From Penelope pileata (lineage: Eukaryota > Chordata > Aves > Galliformes > Cracidae): 64,000 bases of DNA. Below the pieces are notes generated by a model, which worked only from the letters and a program-made list of their open reading frames with translations, did not search any database and was not told the origin of the DNA. The position numbers were made by a program, and so were the translations under genes. Positions 13,782 through 25,001 of this stretch are shown here, one piece after another (positions within the stretch are counted from its first letter, which is position 1; each line of letters begins with the position of its first letter). The stretch spans positions 171,538-235,537 of the forward strand of contig WBMW01005750.1 of the NCBI GenBank assembly GCA_013396635.1, written 5' to 3'.

Positions 13782-14430
13782 AAAACATGAAGGATCAACC
13801 AGTCTCTCCATGACTGACTCTGAATAGTAATGCTACAAAAACAGGCAGATTTTATGTCATGTAAGTGGTGTGTATCCCTGAGATACACCAACAATTTTAA
13901 GTGAATTTTGATGTCCTGCTACCTTGAGAAACAAAAATATGATTGTATGGTGCACAGCAACATGTGCAAACCAGTAACAATAATGGAAGCAAAAGAAAAC
14001 AGAGAAGTGGAAATCCAGAGAAAAGCGAAACTACAAGAAAGAAAGAGGAAATAACTAAATCTTGTATGTGTGACCTTTTTTTCCAGCATGTGTTGGAAAT
14101 GGTAAACTGTGTTTGCTGGAGAAAACTTTAAGCTAAGTAATAATTGAATGAGCCAGACAGATATGTGGAAAGTTCATGGGAAAAAGAGAAGTATAAATGA
14201 CTTGAAAAGGGAATTGCCGACAGCACCAAAAATTCAATAAGGATCAGAAGTCTCACAAAGAGACATGGAAGAGATAACACTTAGGGGGTATGAAAGGGTA
14301 GTGCAACAAAGAAAAGCCAAAGAAGTCACACATTATTGCAAAACCACAAAGTCTCTAATGTACAGTTCTGAGTTCAAATCCTCTCTGGACAAGGGCAAGG
14401 AAGCCAGGGAGGACTGCTGATATATGCTGC

Positions 14431-14882
14431 TCACAGAGCTGATGAAGACTTCATTCCAAAGCAGAAGTCTGTCTTTGATGCTTGATTTCTTCTTAGCTCC
14501 TTATCCAGAAAAAGACAAGAGTGTTCTAGTTTCAATCTTTCCTTTGATGTGTGGATGTCCAGAATAAAATCAAAAGCGCTGACTGCACCAGAGGAGATCT
14601 CAGTTGAGAATACCATGCTAATTTTAAACCATCCACTATTTACTCCGTGATCACATTAAGAAAAATTGAAATCTTGTTTACAACAATTTCATTCCAGTAC
14701 AAATTTTGGATGTGTGGCTTCTCAGCATGGTATTCACCCATCACTATTAAGGTGCCTAAAATGCAGATATCATTATTTGGGCTGGTAACATAGCCTCCTT
14801 TTTGGCCAGAGAGACAAATAAGAAGTTCTAGAGAATCATTTATTTCATCTACTTCAGACTTCTTGGGAAGAAACAAAAACAT
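14431..14882 (-). pseudogene. Possible piggyBac-like transposase relic
   Basis: The minus-strand frame 14882-14640 reads LICLSGQKGGYVTSPNNDIC, then ILGTLIVMGEYHAEKP and HIQNLYWNEI. This resembles the N-terminal part of the piggyBac transposase domain: a segment ending in a short polar stretch before EI..FLG, then a small hydrophobic helix with MG or SGY, a conserved proline and an aromatic-W pair. After a stop, a second minus-strand frame (14616-14431) contains LDKELRRNQASKTDFCFGMK, which may correspond to the DE.......K...FG.K region around a catalytic aspartate, with several residues missing and the acidic pair changed to DK. No terminal repeats or TTAA flanks were found. The call rests on motif recognition only and could be a chance resemblance. 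Confidence 0.4.
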
Positions 14883-17800
14883 ACACCAGGTGCGTGAATA
14901 ATGCTCCGTTAACTACAAACAGTGCAGTAGGTGATGACCCCAGATGAATCTCACTGTGCTGCAGGTGTCTCTCACTTTGAATGTAAAGCTAAGTAGCTTA
15001 GATCTTAGAATACTGCCAGTGCTGCTTGATTTAAATCAGTTTTCTAACAAACACCACCTCAATGCAAGAAAATTAATTGTGAATTGCCAGAGAGTAAGCT
15101 GTGGGTCAAGCAGATTTCATCTCAAGCACAAAATAGTTGGGAGAGGGATTACAACTCAGCTGAACTCTTTCATTAACTGAGCTGGACAGGTTGTTTGTAA
15201 GCCTATTTGTAAAGGATTGCTTATCAAATTGGTATCAAGTATGACCACTGTTTTTTTTTTTTCCAAAAAGAAACAGAGATCTGAAAAAATTTGTGTAGTA
15301 AAAAGAAGTTAAAGCTAGTAGTACAGATGTAGTACCCCAAGCAGAGCAGCACTGACGTGTGAGGGTACACAGCTTAATTTGGACAGCAGAAGAGTCTTCC
15401 CTTAGTCAGAATCATCCCAGGGCCGATCTGAAGTATTATAACATTTCCAGTGCAACTTTTAGTTTGCGTTAACACGTACGTCATCCTCAAACAATTATTT
15501 CAGCTCCCAAATGCCTTCACTCCACTTGCCTATCCTTCGGATACAGACTAGGAGCTGCACAGGGCTGAACTCTTCACCTTGTACAAAGTAGAGTAACCAT
15601 CAGATAGCTCCTCTGGTTAATGCTTCTTTCAGCTACTGTTATGAAAACTACAAAACTGGTACTCTGTGCGTCTAACAAATGGTATATCATGAAGGAAGTT
15701 TTAGAGTCCTGCAGTAGACAGTGGTACCTAACAACAAGACAATTTCTAACCCAAATGCCATGAATTGTGTGATGAGCTGCATCCAGACCAAAAAGATGGA
15801 GAAGCACGCTTAAAAGAAAATTGGGAAGCAGTAAAATATTTTGTATAATCACACTCATCACAGTGTGACTCACAAAGAGCCTTCTCCTCTTTCCACTCTC
15901 CTGTTAAAAGAGAAAAGTAAAAACGAGAGAAGAAGAGAGAGAAAGAGAGGGAGGGGTAAAAAAAAAAAAAAACTTAATGCCAGAAACTCTTTTTGAAGTG
16001 TTTGTTCTCTTGATTAAGAGTACTCAGTTTGGCAAGACCTAAATCAAGATACATCAAAGAAGGTTCAAAATAAAGAGCAGCTGAATGAAAATGTATGAGA
16101 TGACAGAAGGAATAAACAATAATAATTGTGCATCTGTTTAAGTCATCTGAAAGTGATTGCAGCAATGTGTAAAATATCCGGAAATAGACATTAAAATAGC
16201 AGCATCTTAATTCCTTAAGGAAAAAAAATCTGCCTAAATCTTAAATAAATCCCATTTAAAATAAACTGTATCAATTCTCCTCTTTATGATTTCAGGAGCT
16301 TTCCCATCCTCTCTGTTTGATTATACTTTCTACATGTATAATGTAGAAACCACTACTGTCCCTACTTTGATTTTTTGACATGATAGTGAGTTTCTGTAGG
16401 TACTACTGGCAATACTGCCAAAACAAAAACCTCCCCACCAGTTACAACTCATTTGGAGGAGATGAAGAAGCAAGAGCTTACACACACTTCCTCTTTGTTG
16501 GCATTTCTTTCCAGTTTAAAAGTTTGGGGTATTTTTTTTGTTTTAGTTTTTTTTTTCCAATGGGAGGTAATATGGAGAGTGTGACTAAAGGTATGAGGGA
16601 AATGAACAACACTTCACTCTGTGATGGCTTTAGGGCTGAAAAGGAGACCACTAGAAACAGATGGGAAGGGAAAAACAGGACAAAACTCAGGAATTTTACA
16701 GGCAGAAAAGTCAATACTAGACTAATAATATGATAGCATTAGTTTTGGTTATCATTTTTCAAATACTCCTTATTCTGTTACCTACAGAAATGACCTAAAA
16801 CAATCTAACAATGGGGCATCTCTAAAAAAGTTATCGCTGATTTTAACTAAGGATCATATCTCACCTACAAGATAGCCTTTTGTCTTGAAGTCCATTCATT
16901 TGCTTCCAGTTTCAAACACTGAAAATGAATTTGGAAGTGTACAACTCTTCACAAAAATATTCCCAGTGGATGCTATTAAAAGTAAGCTGACTCTCTGCAG
17001 TACTGTGATTTTGCACTGCCTGTATTTCCATTGTGACATTGTAAACACTTCTGAACAGCAGCACCACAGTCATATTTTTAAAAGGTGACAAAATTAATGG
17101 CCTTTTTCTGTTGAATTTTTTTCAAGCATTCAGACTTTAGGAATCCTTGGTGTAAATGGTTTATAGCTAACAAGTGGAGATTAATTTTTGGCTCCAGTAT
17201 TATCTGACAGGCTCTCATTATCAGTCACTAATGTCTTTTATGAAATGGATAAAAGGTCCAGGCTATCACTCACGTGGCTCTTCTAAAATGCCCTGAGGTT
17301 TTCTGTTTTGATTTGGTTTTGTTTTATCTCCATCTGAGTGTGACAAAATGTGGCAGACAGGAGGGCACCACAGAATACTTCTGAATCATTTCACATATGC
17401 TGAACACAAGGTGTTTAAAGATAAGGCTGTGCAAATCAGTGCATATGTAGATATCTTACCCTGCGTCAGATACTGTAGCACACTTACTAATGCTGCATCT
17501 CTACAGGAGCAGCCAAGTGCAGATTATTTGACCATGTATTTACATTCCTGTACTTCATAAGAAAGCAAGAAAGCACCCTGCATATGTTTGAAAAAGTGAG
17601 ATGAGGATTTTGATATGACCAGTTTTTTCTTCTGCATTTAAATAAGTGGAAGGAAATTAGTTGTAAGTGCAGAATATACCACTGTCCGTTTTGGTTTACG
17701 ATGCTCAGTAATGTACCAGGTGCCTCCAAGCTGACATATTCCATCCCTTTCTCCTTGTTTAGTCTCACAGAATGAGAAGATCACGAAGCAACTGACATTA

Positions 17801-18728
17801 GATCATAACTCCTGTTCTCTCCCTTCTTACTCTCATGTACTTCTATCATAGCCATTCCTAGAAAATGGAGGTGTGACCAGGTGTTTGTTGTCACCACTCC
17901 AGTTATAAACCACATCTCTGCTCACTACATATTGCTAGATGACCTTCAGTCATCAAGTCCAAGGTAAAAGAATGAGTGGCCTGAGACTGGATGAAGAAGT
18001 GAAGAGTCCTACTTAAGGAGCTAGCTAATACTTTTTCTCGTTTTTCTGTATATACACTGGAGACAAAGTGAATATCAGTTGTAGGATAATGAGGTGTGTT
18101 GTTATTTGTTGTCTATTACTAGTAGAGTCAATTACTTTGTACAATATGAAGCCAGGGCAGAGGATGCTCCTGATGCATCGTGCACATGTGTTCCAGCTGA
18201 CCTGGAAAGCTGCCAAATGAATAAGTGTCTTCCAGAGCCAGCAAGAAGCCTAATGGCCCAAGTAAGAGCAAGAAGCTACACTCACTCCCATTTATGAGTC
18301 TACTCCATCAAGATCACTAGCTAGAACATCTTGGAACCAATTTGCTACTTAGTGTGCCACTTACATGCAAGTTCTGCAAAGTCTTGCTTCTGCTTGCCAT
18401 GTTCACAGAAACACTTCGACCCTTCTGAACTTTGCAGATCTCCTTTTCCATCTTCTCCTCCATTCAGCCTTTCCTTTCTCCTTGCCCTTGCTCTTTCTCC
18501 TTGCAAAGAAGCCAGAGTATCCCAGGACTGTCCCATCACCTCCTGGAATGGTATTTTTTCAGAGAATTTCTGCCTCCTGCTTGCACTGCCCAACAATGGG
18601 GACATGTTTGTTTTAGCCCTGTCTGCCAGATCAAAGCTCATCAAGGATCACATAGTTGGAAAAAAAAAAAATCTTAGTTAAAAAACTCACTCCAATAATG
18701 AGGAAAACAGGCTTATGTCTTTTCTCAG
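14883..18728. other. Gene-free stretch
   Basis: No supportable gene. It contains a purine-rich tract with an A-run at about 15911-15973 and T-runs near 15250 and 16530-16557. Open frames such as 16380-16733 (plus, 117 codons) overlap an antisense open frame and show no domain. Confidence 0.55.
15911..15973. repeat. Purine-rich low-complexity tract
   Basis: An almost uninterrupted run of G and A (AGAGAGAAAGAGAGGGAGGGG) ends in a run of about 15 A. Confidence 0.8.
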
Positions 18729-19000
18729 GTGACAAGTGGTAGGATGAGAGGAAGTGGTCCCAGGTTTCACCAAGGTAGGTTTAGGTTGTATATCAGGAAG
18801 AATTTATTCACAGAAAGGACGGTAAGGCATTGGAATGTGTTGCCTATGGAGGTGGTGGGAGTCACCATCCCTGAAGGTATTTATGAAACAAGTGGATGTG
18901 GGGCTTAAGGACATGGTTCAGTGGTGGACTTGGTAGTGTTAGATTGATGGTTGGGCTTGATAATCTTGAGGGCCTTTTTCGAATTAAACAATTCTATGAT
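18729..19000 (+). mobile_element. CR1 LINE, 5'-truncated 3' end
   Basis: The sequence follows the CR1 3' region in order: a GTGACAAGTGGTAGGATGAG-like start, TTTAGGTTGTATATCAGGAAGAA, TTGCCTATGGAGGTGGTGGG, GTCACCATCCCTGAAGG, TTGATGGTTGGGCTTGATAA, and the terminal AATTCTATGA motif. The element is about 270 bp and lacks nearly all of ORF2, the usual outcome of truncated CR1 insertion. There is no target-site duplication or poly(A), as expected for CR1. Several substitutions indicate an old copy. Confidence 0.92.
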
Positions 19001-22000
19001 TTTTCGTGTTTCCTCTTGTCCTCATTGCCCTCAGGATTCTCTTCCCAGTAGTTTATTCCCCTTCCTAAGGAAATTTCAACTTCTCTGAAATTGAACAAAA
19101 CCAAACCTAAAAACCTCTCCAATCCCACTGCAGCATAGGGATCTCATCCTCTGTTCATGGCATTCTGGTGTTATGTCCTTTCTTGATGCATTTGCCAACT
19201 TTGTGTGCATGCACAGCACAGCTGCGGAGGGATGTTCCTCTGAGAGAGGACTGTCACATGCATGCTTATTTCACTATAAGTGCAGCAGCACAATCAACCT
19301 ATTGTAGTTGTGCTGGGAATTTTACCAGCTTCAACAAGCTTTTAGCCAGCTTCAGGGCATGGACGATCTACTCTGTACGGCATCTAGAACAGAGGAGCCC
19401 CTAGGCATTATAGATCCAAAAGTAATTACAGATAATTCCTTTTGATATGTCACTATAGGTCATTAAAAACACCTTTGTAGGTTTCTGAAAGTCTAGAGGG
19501 AGATGATTATTTGACAAAATAATCTCCTCTGGTTCAGTCTGTAAATACAATAACTTCCATATTATTCCCTTAAAGAAAAGACCTCTTCTTGCAAGATGCA
19601 TACGTAAGTTCGTGAGTAATTTCCTTCCTTCTCTGGGACTAGTCATATCCATAAAGCTGAAAATGGGTGAAAGTCTCTTTAGCATTAGTATCCATGATTT
19701 CAAATGTATGTACATTTAAAGGCTATATTAATATTTTCAGCACTGCAGCCAAATGCTAAGTTCTACAAGTTTATGTTAAATACTTGTTTTTATTGGCTAA
19801 GTTTTAAAGAATGAATTCAAAGGCTAAGAGAGAAATCCATATTTTCTTTGGAAACTGGAAAAGTATTTTGGAAACATTCTCATACTGTTATAATAGCCCC
19901 AAAATGTGTCTGGTAGGATGCCAAAGTATGAGCAGTGTTAGTGAATATAACGTAATCATGAAGAAAGTTTGGCTTGTATAACTGAGAATATTTTGGAAGA
20001 TAAATGAACTTTTCAAGTTTTTATTCTGTAAGAAAGCAATTTTTTCCCCCAGAATTTGTGATTGAGTGTCAAGAGACAACCACTATCTGAAAAGAGGAAC
20101 CCATCAAGTATAGAACATGCAGCTGCAAATACTAAAGCTGGATGAATGACTGTACACATAGCTAGTAAGTCTCACTGGACTCATCATAATGTTCCCTATT
20201 TGTAGTAGTAAATCAAATTCATTGTCCAAAAAGCGTCACCACTTACTACTAAATGGAGTCATATGATTGTTCCTTAGCCACATGGTATTGACTTCTGTTC
20301 GCTAAATGGCTGACCTACATTCAGAAGACACGCCTGAGAAAATCACTGTACTTCAAATTCCATGATGAAAATCAACGAGAAAGCACTTTGAGAAGAGAGT
20401 GGGAGAAAGCAAGGTTATTTACAAAGAGCCATAAGACACTTAAGATATTTTTTGCCAACTTCGACGTCCAAAGTGCCGTGTATTTGATCGAATAGTTAAA
20501 GACATCAAAATGTTAAGCTTCTCTTACGGCTTCTCTTTCTCCCTCTTCACAGAAATATAGGGTGAGATTTGTTGGTTCTCAAATGTTTTACGTCCAGTTT
20601 TTTCTTCTAAAATTGGTACCTCATAAGCCCTCTTTGTCTGGGACTTTATGGTCTCCTTTCCTCGCCTTTGTAACAGATGATTCATGGCAGAAGTGTTTCT
20701 ACTCCCTAGGTTTCACTCCATGACAGTAGAACTTAAGTACAGCAAGAGGGTCTCAACACCTGTACAGAGGTACTTCTGGAATGCAGTGATGATTTTGAAC
20801 TTGAAATACAGTTAAAACATCTCCACATAAAAAACATTTTCTCATTGACACACACTTTCCTTTGTGCAATGTGTTTTCTCTGAGATAGGCAGACCAAAAT
20901 ATTATGCAGTGATACAGTATTGCAGACATACTTCACCTGACACAGATTTCTAACTGTAGTATTCCTCATGATCTACAAATGAACATCTTCATATCCATTT
21001 GACAGTTCTCTGAATCAGTTATTCTCCATGTGGCACAGGTCCTCAATATGTCCATTCAGCCTCATGGCTTCAGTTCCTCAGCTAGAATAGCCACCTGCTC
21101 ACTTAGTAGGTGATCTTTTCTGAAGTTTTTCTTTAGCGTACCAGGAATAGACAAATCAGTAAGGTAGGATACAGAGCTCCAAAATAGACCAAAAATTGTT
21201 GTTTTTCTATATAATTAATGACTAAGAGTAGATCTATAATCTCTCATTTTTCAGAACTGCCAGCTGTAACAAATTTGGTGAGCTAATTAGAGTAATATCA
21301 GAACTGTTATTTTGCTTTCAAATATTTGTGAATAAATGAGGATGATAGATGTGTTCATTTAATGTTCTAAGAAGCAAAAGAGTTTTTTAAAAGTTGTGAT
21401 ACCAACACAAAACACATAATCTGGAATACCACTTAATTTGCAATGCAAAACAACTATGTGGTTGTTACAGAACAGAAAACAGGGAGCCAGGAAATGACAG
21501 GATGTAACCATGTCCATTAAGTATACAAACCAGGCAAATACATGTTTGGAAGTTCTATAAATTGAAAGTGGAATTTCTATTTAGTAACCATAGCATTGTG
21601 CTAGAATTTGAAAATTTTCTTCTTCGGTTACAGATGCAGATTACACAAGTGGCTGATGTTCTAACTCAAATATGGGAAACAATTTTTGGGACTGTAAGAC
21701 CAATAGCTTGCTTCCTAACTACAAAAGCTCCCTGAAGGTGGAAAAAAACCTACTTGAAGGTAGCTGTGTAGAAGGAATAAAATAGAGACTGGTGGACAAT
21801 ACGTAAACAATGATATTTGATTCAAAAACTCTCTAGGTATTTAGTAGTGGCTAATGTACAGACAGAAATGTGGAGAAGACTGGCTTTAGACACCAGGTCG
21901 ATGAGACAGGCTTTGCTAAATTTCTTCAAAATTGTAAATTGCAAGTTTATTTCGCTGTTCCCAGGTTAAATGTTCAGGGTGTCATGATGCGGGTTTACTG

Positions 22001-22391
22001 AAATAACTATAAAGATGCATAACAGAGCAGGTTAAAATTCTGTAAAGCATGGAAGCATGGGAAGCTGGGAGCATGCAGCACTCCTATCACTTCTAACACA
22101 AGCCTATCATTTGATATTTGCCATGGTACATAATGGCTTCCCATAGCTGTCTATTATTGTAGCACTCCCTCTGTTACTGACTACCACTGTTTCTGATTCA
22201 TACAGCACTTCATTTCCTGGAAGGTATATCTTTTTTCACTTTCTGAACTTCTTTTTCAGTCTACCTTCTGCATCTTCTCCACTGCTCTGGCACTGTACAG
22301 AGACCCCTCTGAAAGGCTTTTTTCTTGGATAACCTGCTCCTTCTTCCACCATAGATATATTCTAGCCCCAAAACAGTTAAATTTAATGGGG
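19001..22391. other. Gene-free stretch
   Basis: I see no gene, RNA or recognisable repeat. Sequence is AT-rich with frequent stops in all frames; the longest frame (19401-19715, minus, 104 codons) has no domain. Confidence 0.55.
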
Positions 22392-22552
22392 ACGGAGAGG
22401 GAGAGGGAGAGGGAGAGGGAGANNNNNNNNNNNNNNNNNNNNNNNNNNNNNNNNNNNNNNNNNNNNNNNNNNNNNNNNNNNNNNNNNNNNNNNNNNNNGG
22501 AGAGGAGGGGAGAGGAGGGGAGAGGAGGGGAGAGGAGGGGAGAGGAGAGGAG
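22392..22552. repeat. Purine-rich simple repeat spanning an assembly gap
   Basis: Left of the gap (22392-22422) the unit is GGGAGA; right of it (22499-22552) the unit is GGAGAGGAGG-like. Seventy-six N characters (22423-22498) fall between. Any open frame across this tract is an artefact of low complexity and of reading through N. Confidence 0.95.
22423..22498. other. Assembly gap (76 N)
   Basis: Run of N inside the purine-rich repeat. The true length of the repeat is unknown. Confidence 1.
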
Positions 22553-24764
22553 GAGATTACACACCTTGTATTCTGAACTCTCAAGCCTTTTCCCAATTTC
22601 CATTCTAATTTCCACATTTTGAAGAACTCTGTAATTGTATCCTATCCCTTTCAAAATATTTCTAACAGGAGAGTGTTTCAGCTGATATCTTGTAGATCAC
22701 ATACTGAAAAGTGTAAAATTATAAACATTTACAAGATTAGGATCTGACAATCAATTGTGCTTTAAGAGAAATTTTATAATTACACAGTCACACATACACC
22801 ATAGGTATTTTCTGTATATTATACACTTGGAGATAATATCAACTGAAACTGCAGAAGTCCTGCAAGTCAGGATTTCAGACTCCATTGAATTCAGGTGAAG
22901 TTTTGCTATTTATTTCATTACTTCACTCCTCCTACAAATAGCACACTTGTATATATGTGTGTGTGTATGTACTATATACATATACGTGCAAACACTGCAA
23001 AGTGCATTATGCCTTCTATTTTAAACAAATGAATAAAGATTATAGGCCGGAAACATGCTGCTCTCAGCATAATCTCACAAAACAGTTCTAATGTTTCTTT
23101 TTTTAAAATTCTATAAGTACTAAAACTAGCAAAGCATATGAAAATGAAAAATAAAAGTTATATTGTTTTTCATTGTAAATATCATAAATAGCTATTAACC
23201 TCCTTAAGCACTACTGAAATATTTAAATAACATAATGGAGATCATGCACTGTATAAAGGCTGTACACATATAAGCAATTGAGTTGATAACTGCATATAGC
23301 AATAATGAAAGCCAATCATTGTATTCACTCATTTTCTGATAATTAGCAACTTTTATCTGACAGACACCATTTCCTACACATGCTTTTGCTCAGGGTTAAA
23401 TAAGAGAGAAGTTTGCTGAAGGCAGGACTATTTTTGGCCCAGTAGCACTTATGTTGCTATGTGATCTCAGATTACTGGGTAGATAGGTACACAATGAAGT
23501 CAAACAGCTGATCTGCAAAACTGAGAACACTGCGGTTTCCTCCACTGGTGGTTGTTTGTGTATAAATATGCATATGTGCAGACTATGGGTAATTAAAGGT
23601 TATTTTTTTTCTAGATAGCTCGTCAAAGAAAGAGGCCACATCCTGCATCCTGTTTAAGCCCTCTTTTAAAATGCAGCCAGAACCCCTTAGCAAGCTGTGT
23701 GAAGGCGCTCCGTACAGCAATACTCGTGACAGTTTGTACGTTCTGTTTCACTGAGTGATTTAAAGTTGATCTTAGTTAAGATAGAGGGACCATGTGCCAG
23801 TGCTGCTGCAAACATTGCTTCTTTCAGTGGGTTTATAATGGCAACATTGAGAGCCTTTGATCACTGCCTTCACAGCAAAACTGTTGGTGCATGCAAACAC
23901 AGTATCACTTTCCATTCAGGTCAGATGGGGGATTCTTCCAAGGTTATTGGTAAAATCTAGCAGCTGTCTTCTGTACAAGGTTGAACTCAGTACATTTCAT
24001 TCCTTTTCTCTTTCCCTTCAGTGTACTGGGCACCCAGTAAAGTAAAAATCCAAGTTGTCTCTGCAGGATAGTTACAGGAAGCACCCAAACTTGAGCTCAC
24101 ATATTAGTTAAAGAACGCAGTATCCCCTTAGGCAATGAAACTCTCCATTAAGCGTGATGGTTTCTTGAATGGAAGCTGTGATACACATATTCAGTACTGT
24201 TCATATTTAGATCTGCAGCTTTCACCACAGTGGCATTATAAGAATCTCCAATAAGTACATGCAGTAAAGACAAAAGACCCTTTATCAGACACTGATATAA
24301 GTATGTTTTCTCAAACATAAGTCCGCATTATGATTCATTTTAGTTACACAACACTTATGCAGATAAAAGTTCTACATTCAAACTCAGCTACAGTCATGTT
24401 TGCAGAAATAAATCTCTTTACCAGTGCTTTCAGTTACCACAAGGATCATGCAGGAGCAAGTATACATCTGGTCTCCTTTTGCACACCACAAACCCCCTTT
24501 TGCAGAGAAGGCAGGAAAACCATGTGAATCCTGCGTTGGAAACATAGTCTGCCATGCTCTTTGTGAGCATGGGTGACGGAGACAATCCAGTCTTGTTTTC
24601 CTTGCATGCCTTCTCCTGTTCTGCTGGTATATCTGGGACAGAACAGAGCGCCTATAAGATTGAGTTCTACTGGAGGCAGCTTTTTACATTATGTGGATGT
24701 GGAGGGCATCTGGGATACATAAGGCTCAGAAGCCATCCGAGGGGTGCTCCACTGCATGTGAGGG
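22553..24764. other. Gene-free stretch
   Basis: No supportable gene. A short mixed TG/TA dinucleotide run lies near 22949-22990. Confidence 0.55.
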
Positions 24765-25001
24765 GAGGAGTTAGCACTGCACTGCGCCCTTCCTGTGTCC
24801 TGGGTTCAGCTCAGTTCTCATCGGACACTGTTTGGTTGTTGTGGAATGATGGGTGCACACCTGGCGCCAGGCCAGGCCGAGCCAAGCCACTCGGGAGGGA
24901 AGAGCTGCCGCCATGATGGATCAGCAGCATCAGGAACCGGGCCACATTGCGGGCTGTGCCAGGCTACATGTGGCCCACAGGCTATGGGTTGGATACACCT
25001 G
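24765..25001 (-). mobile_element. hAT-Charlie element fragment (inverted second copy)
   Basis: Read on the minus strand from 25001, it begins CAGGTGTATCCAACCCATAG and continues with a CTGTGGGCCACATGTAGCC segment, matching the left end of the element at 12898 with moderate divergence. Similarity runs about 235 bp, through the CATCATGGCGGC region and the AGTGCAGTGCTAAC segment, and then stops abruptly near 24765. No opposite inverted repeat and no transposase coding are visible upstream, so it is a truncated end. The bases after the terminus (AGTTAAAC, 25002-25009) are a possible target site, but no partner copy was found. Confidence 0.8.

Noticed and set aside
14340..14400. GAGTTCAAATCC, resembling a tRNA B box
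   Set aside because: No matching A box or cloverleaf within tRNA distance, so no tRNA gene or tRNA-derived SINE is supported.
22256..22654. 132-codon minus frame with serine/leucine/proline repeats
   Set aside because: Translated purine/pyrimidine simple repeat plus an N gap.
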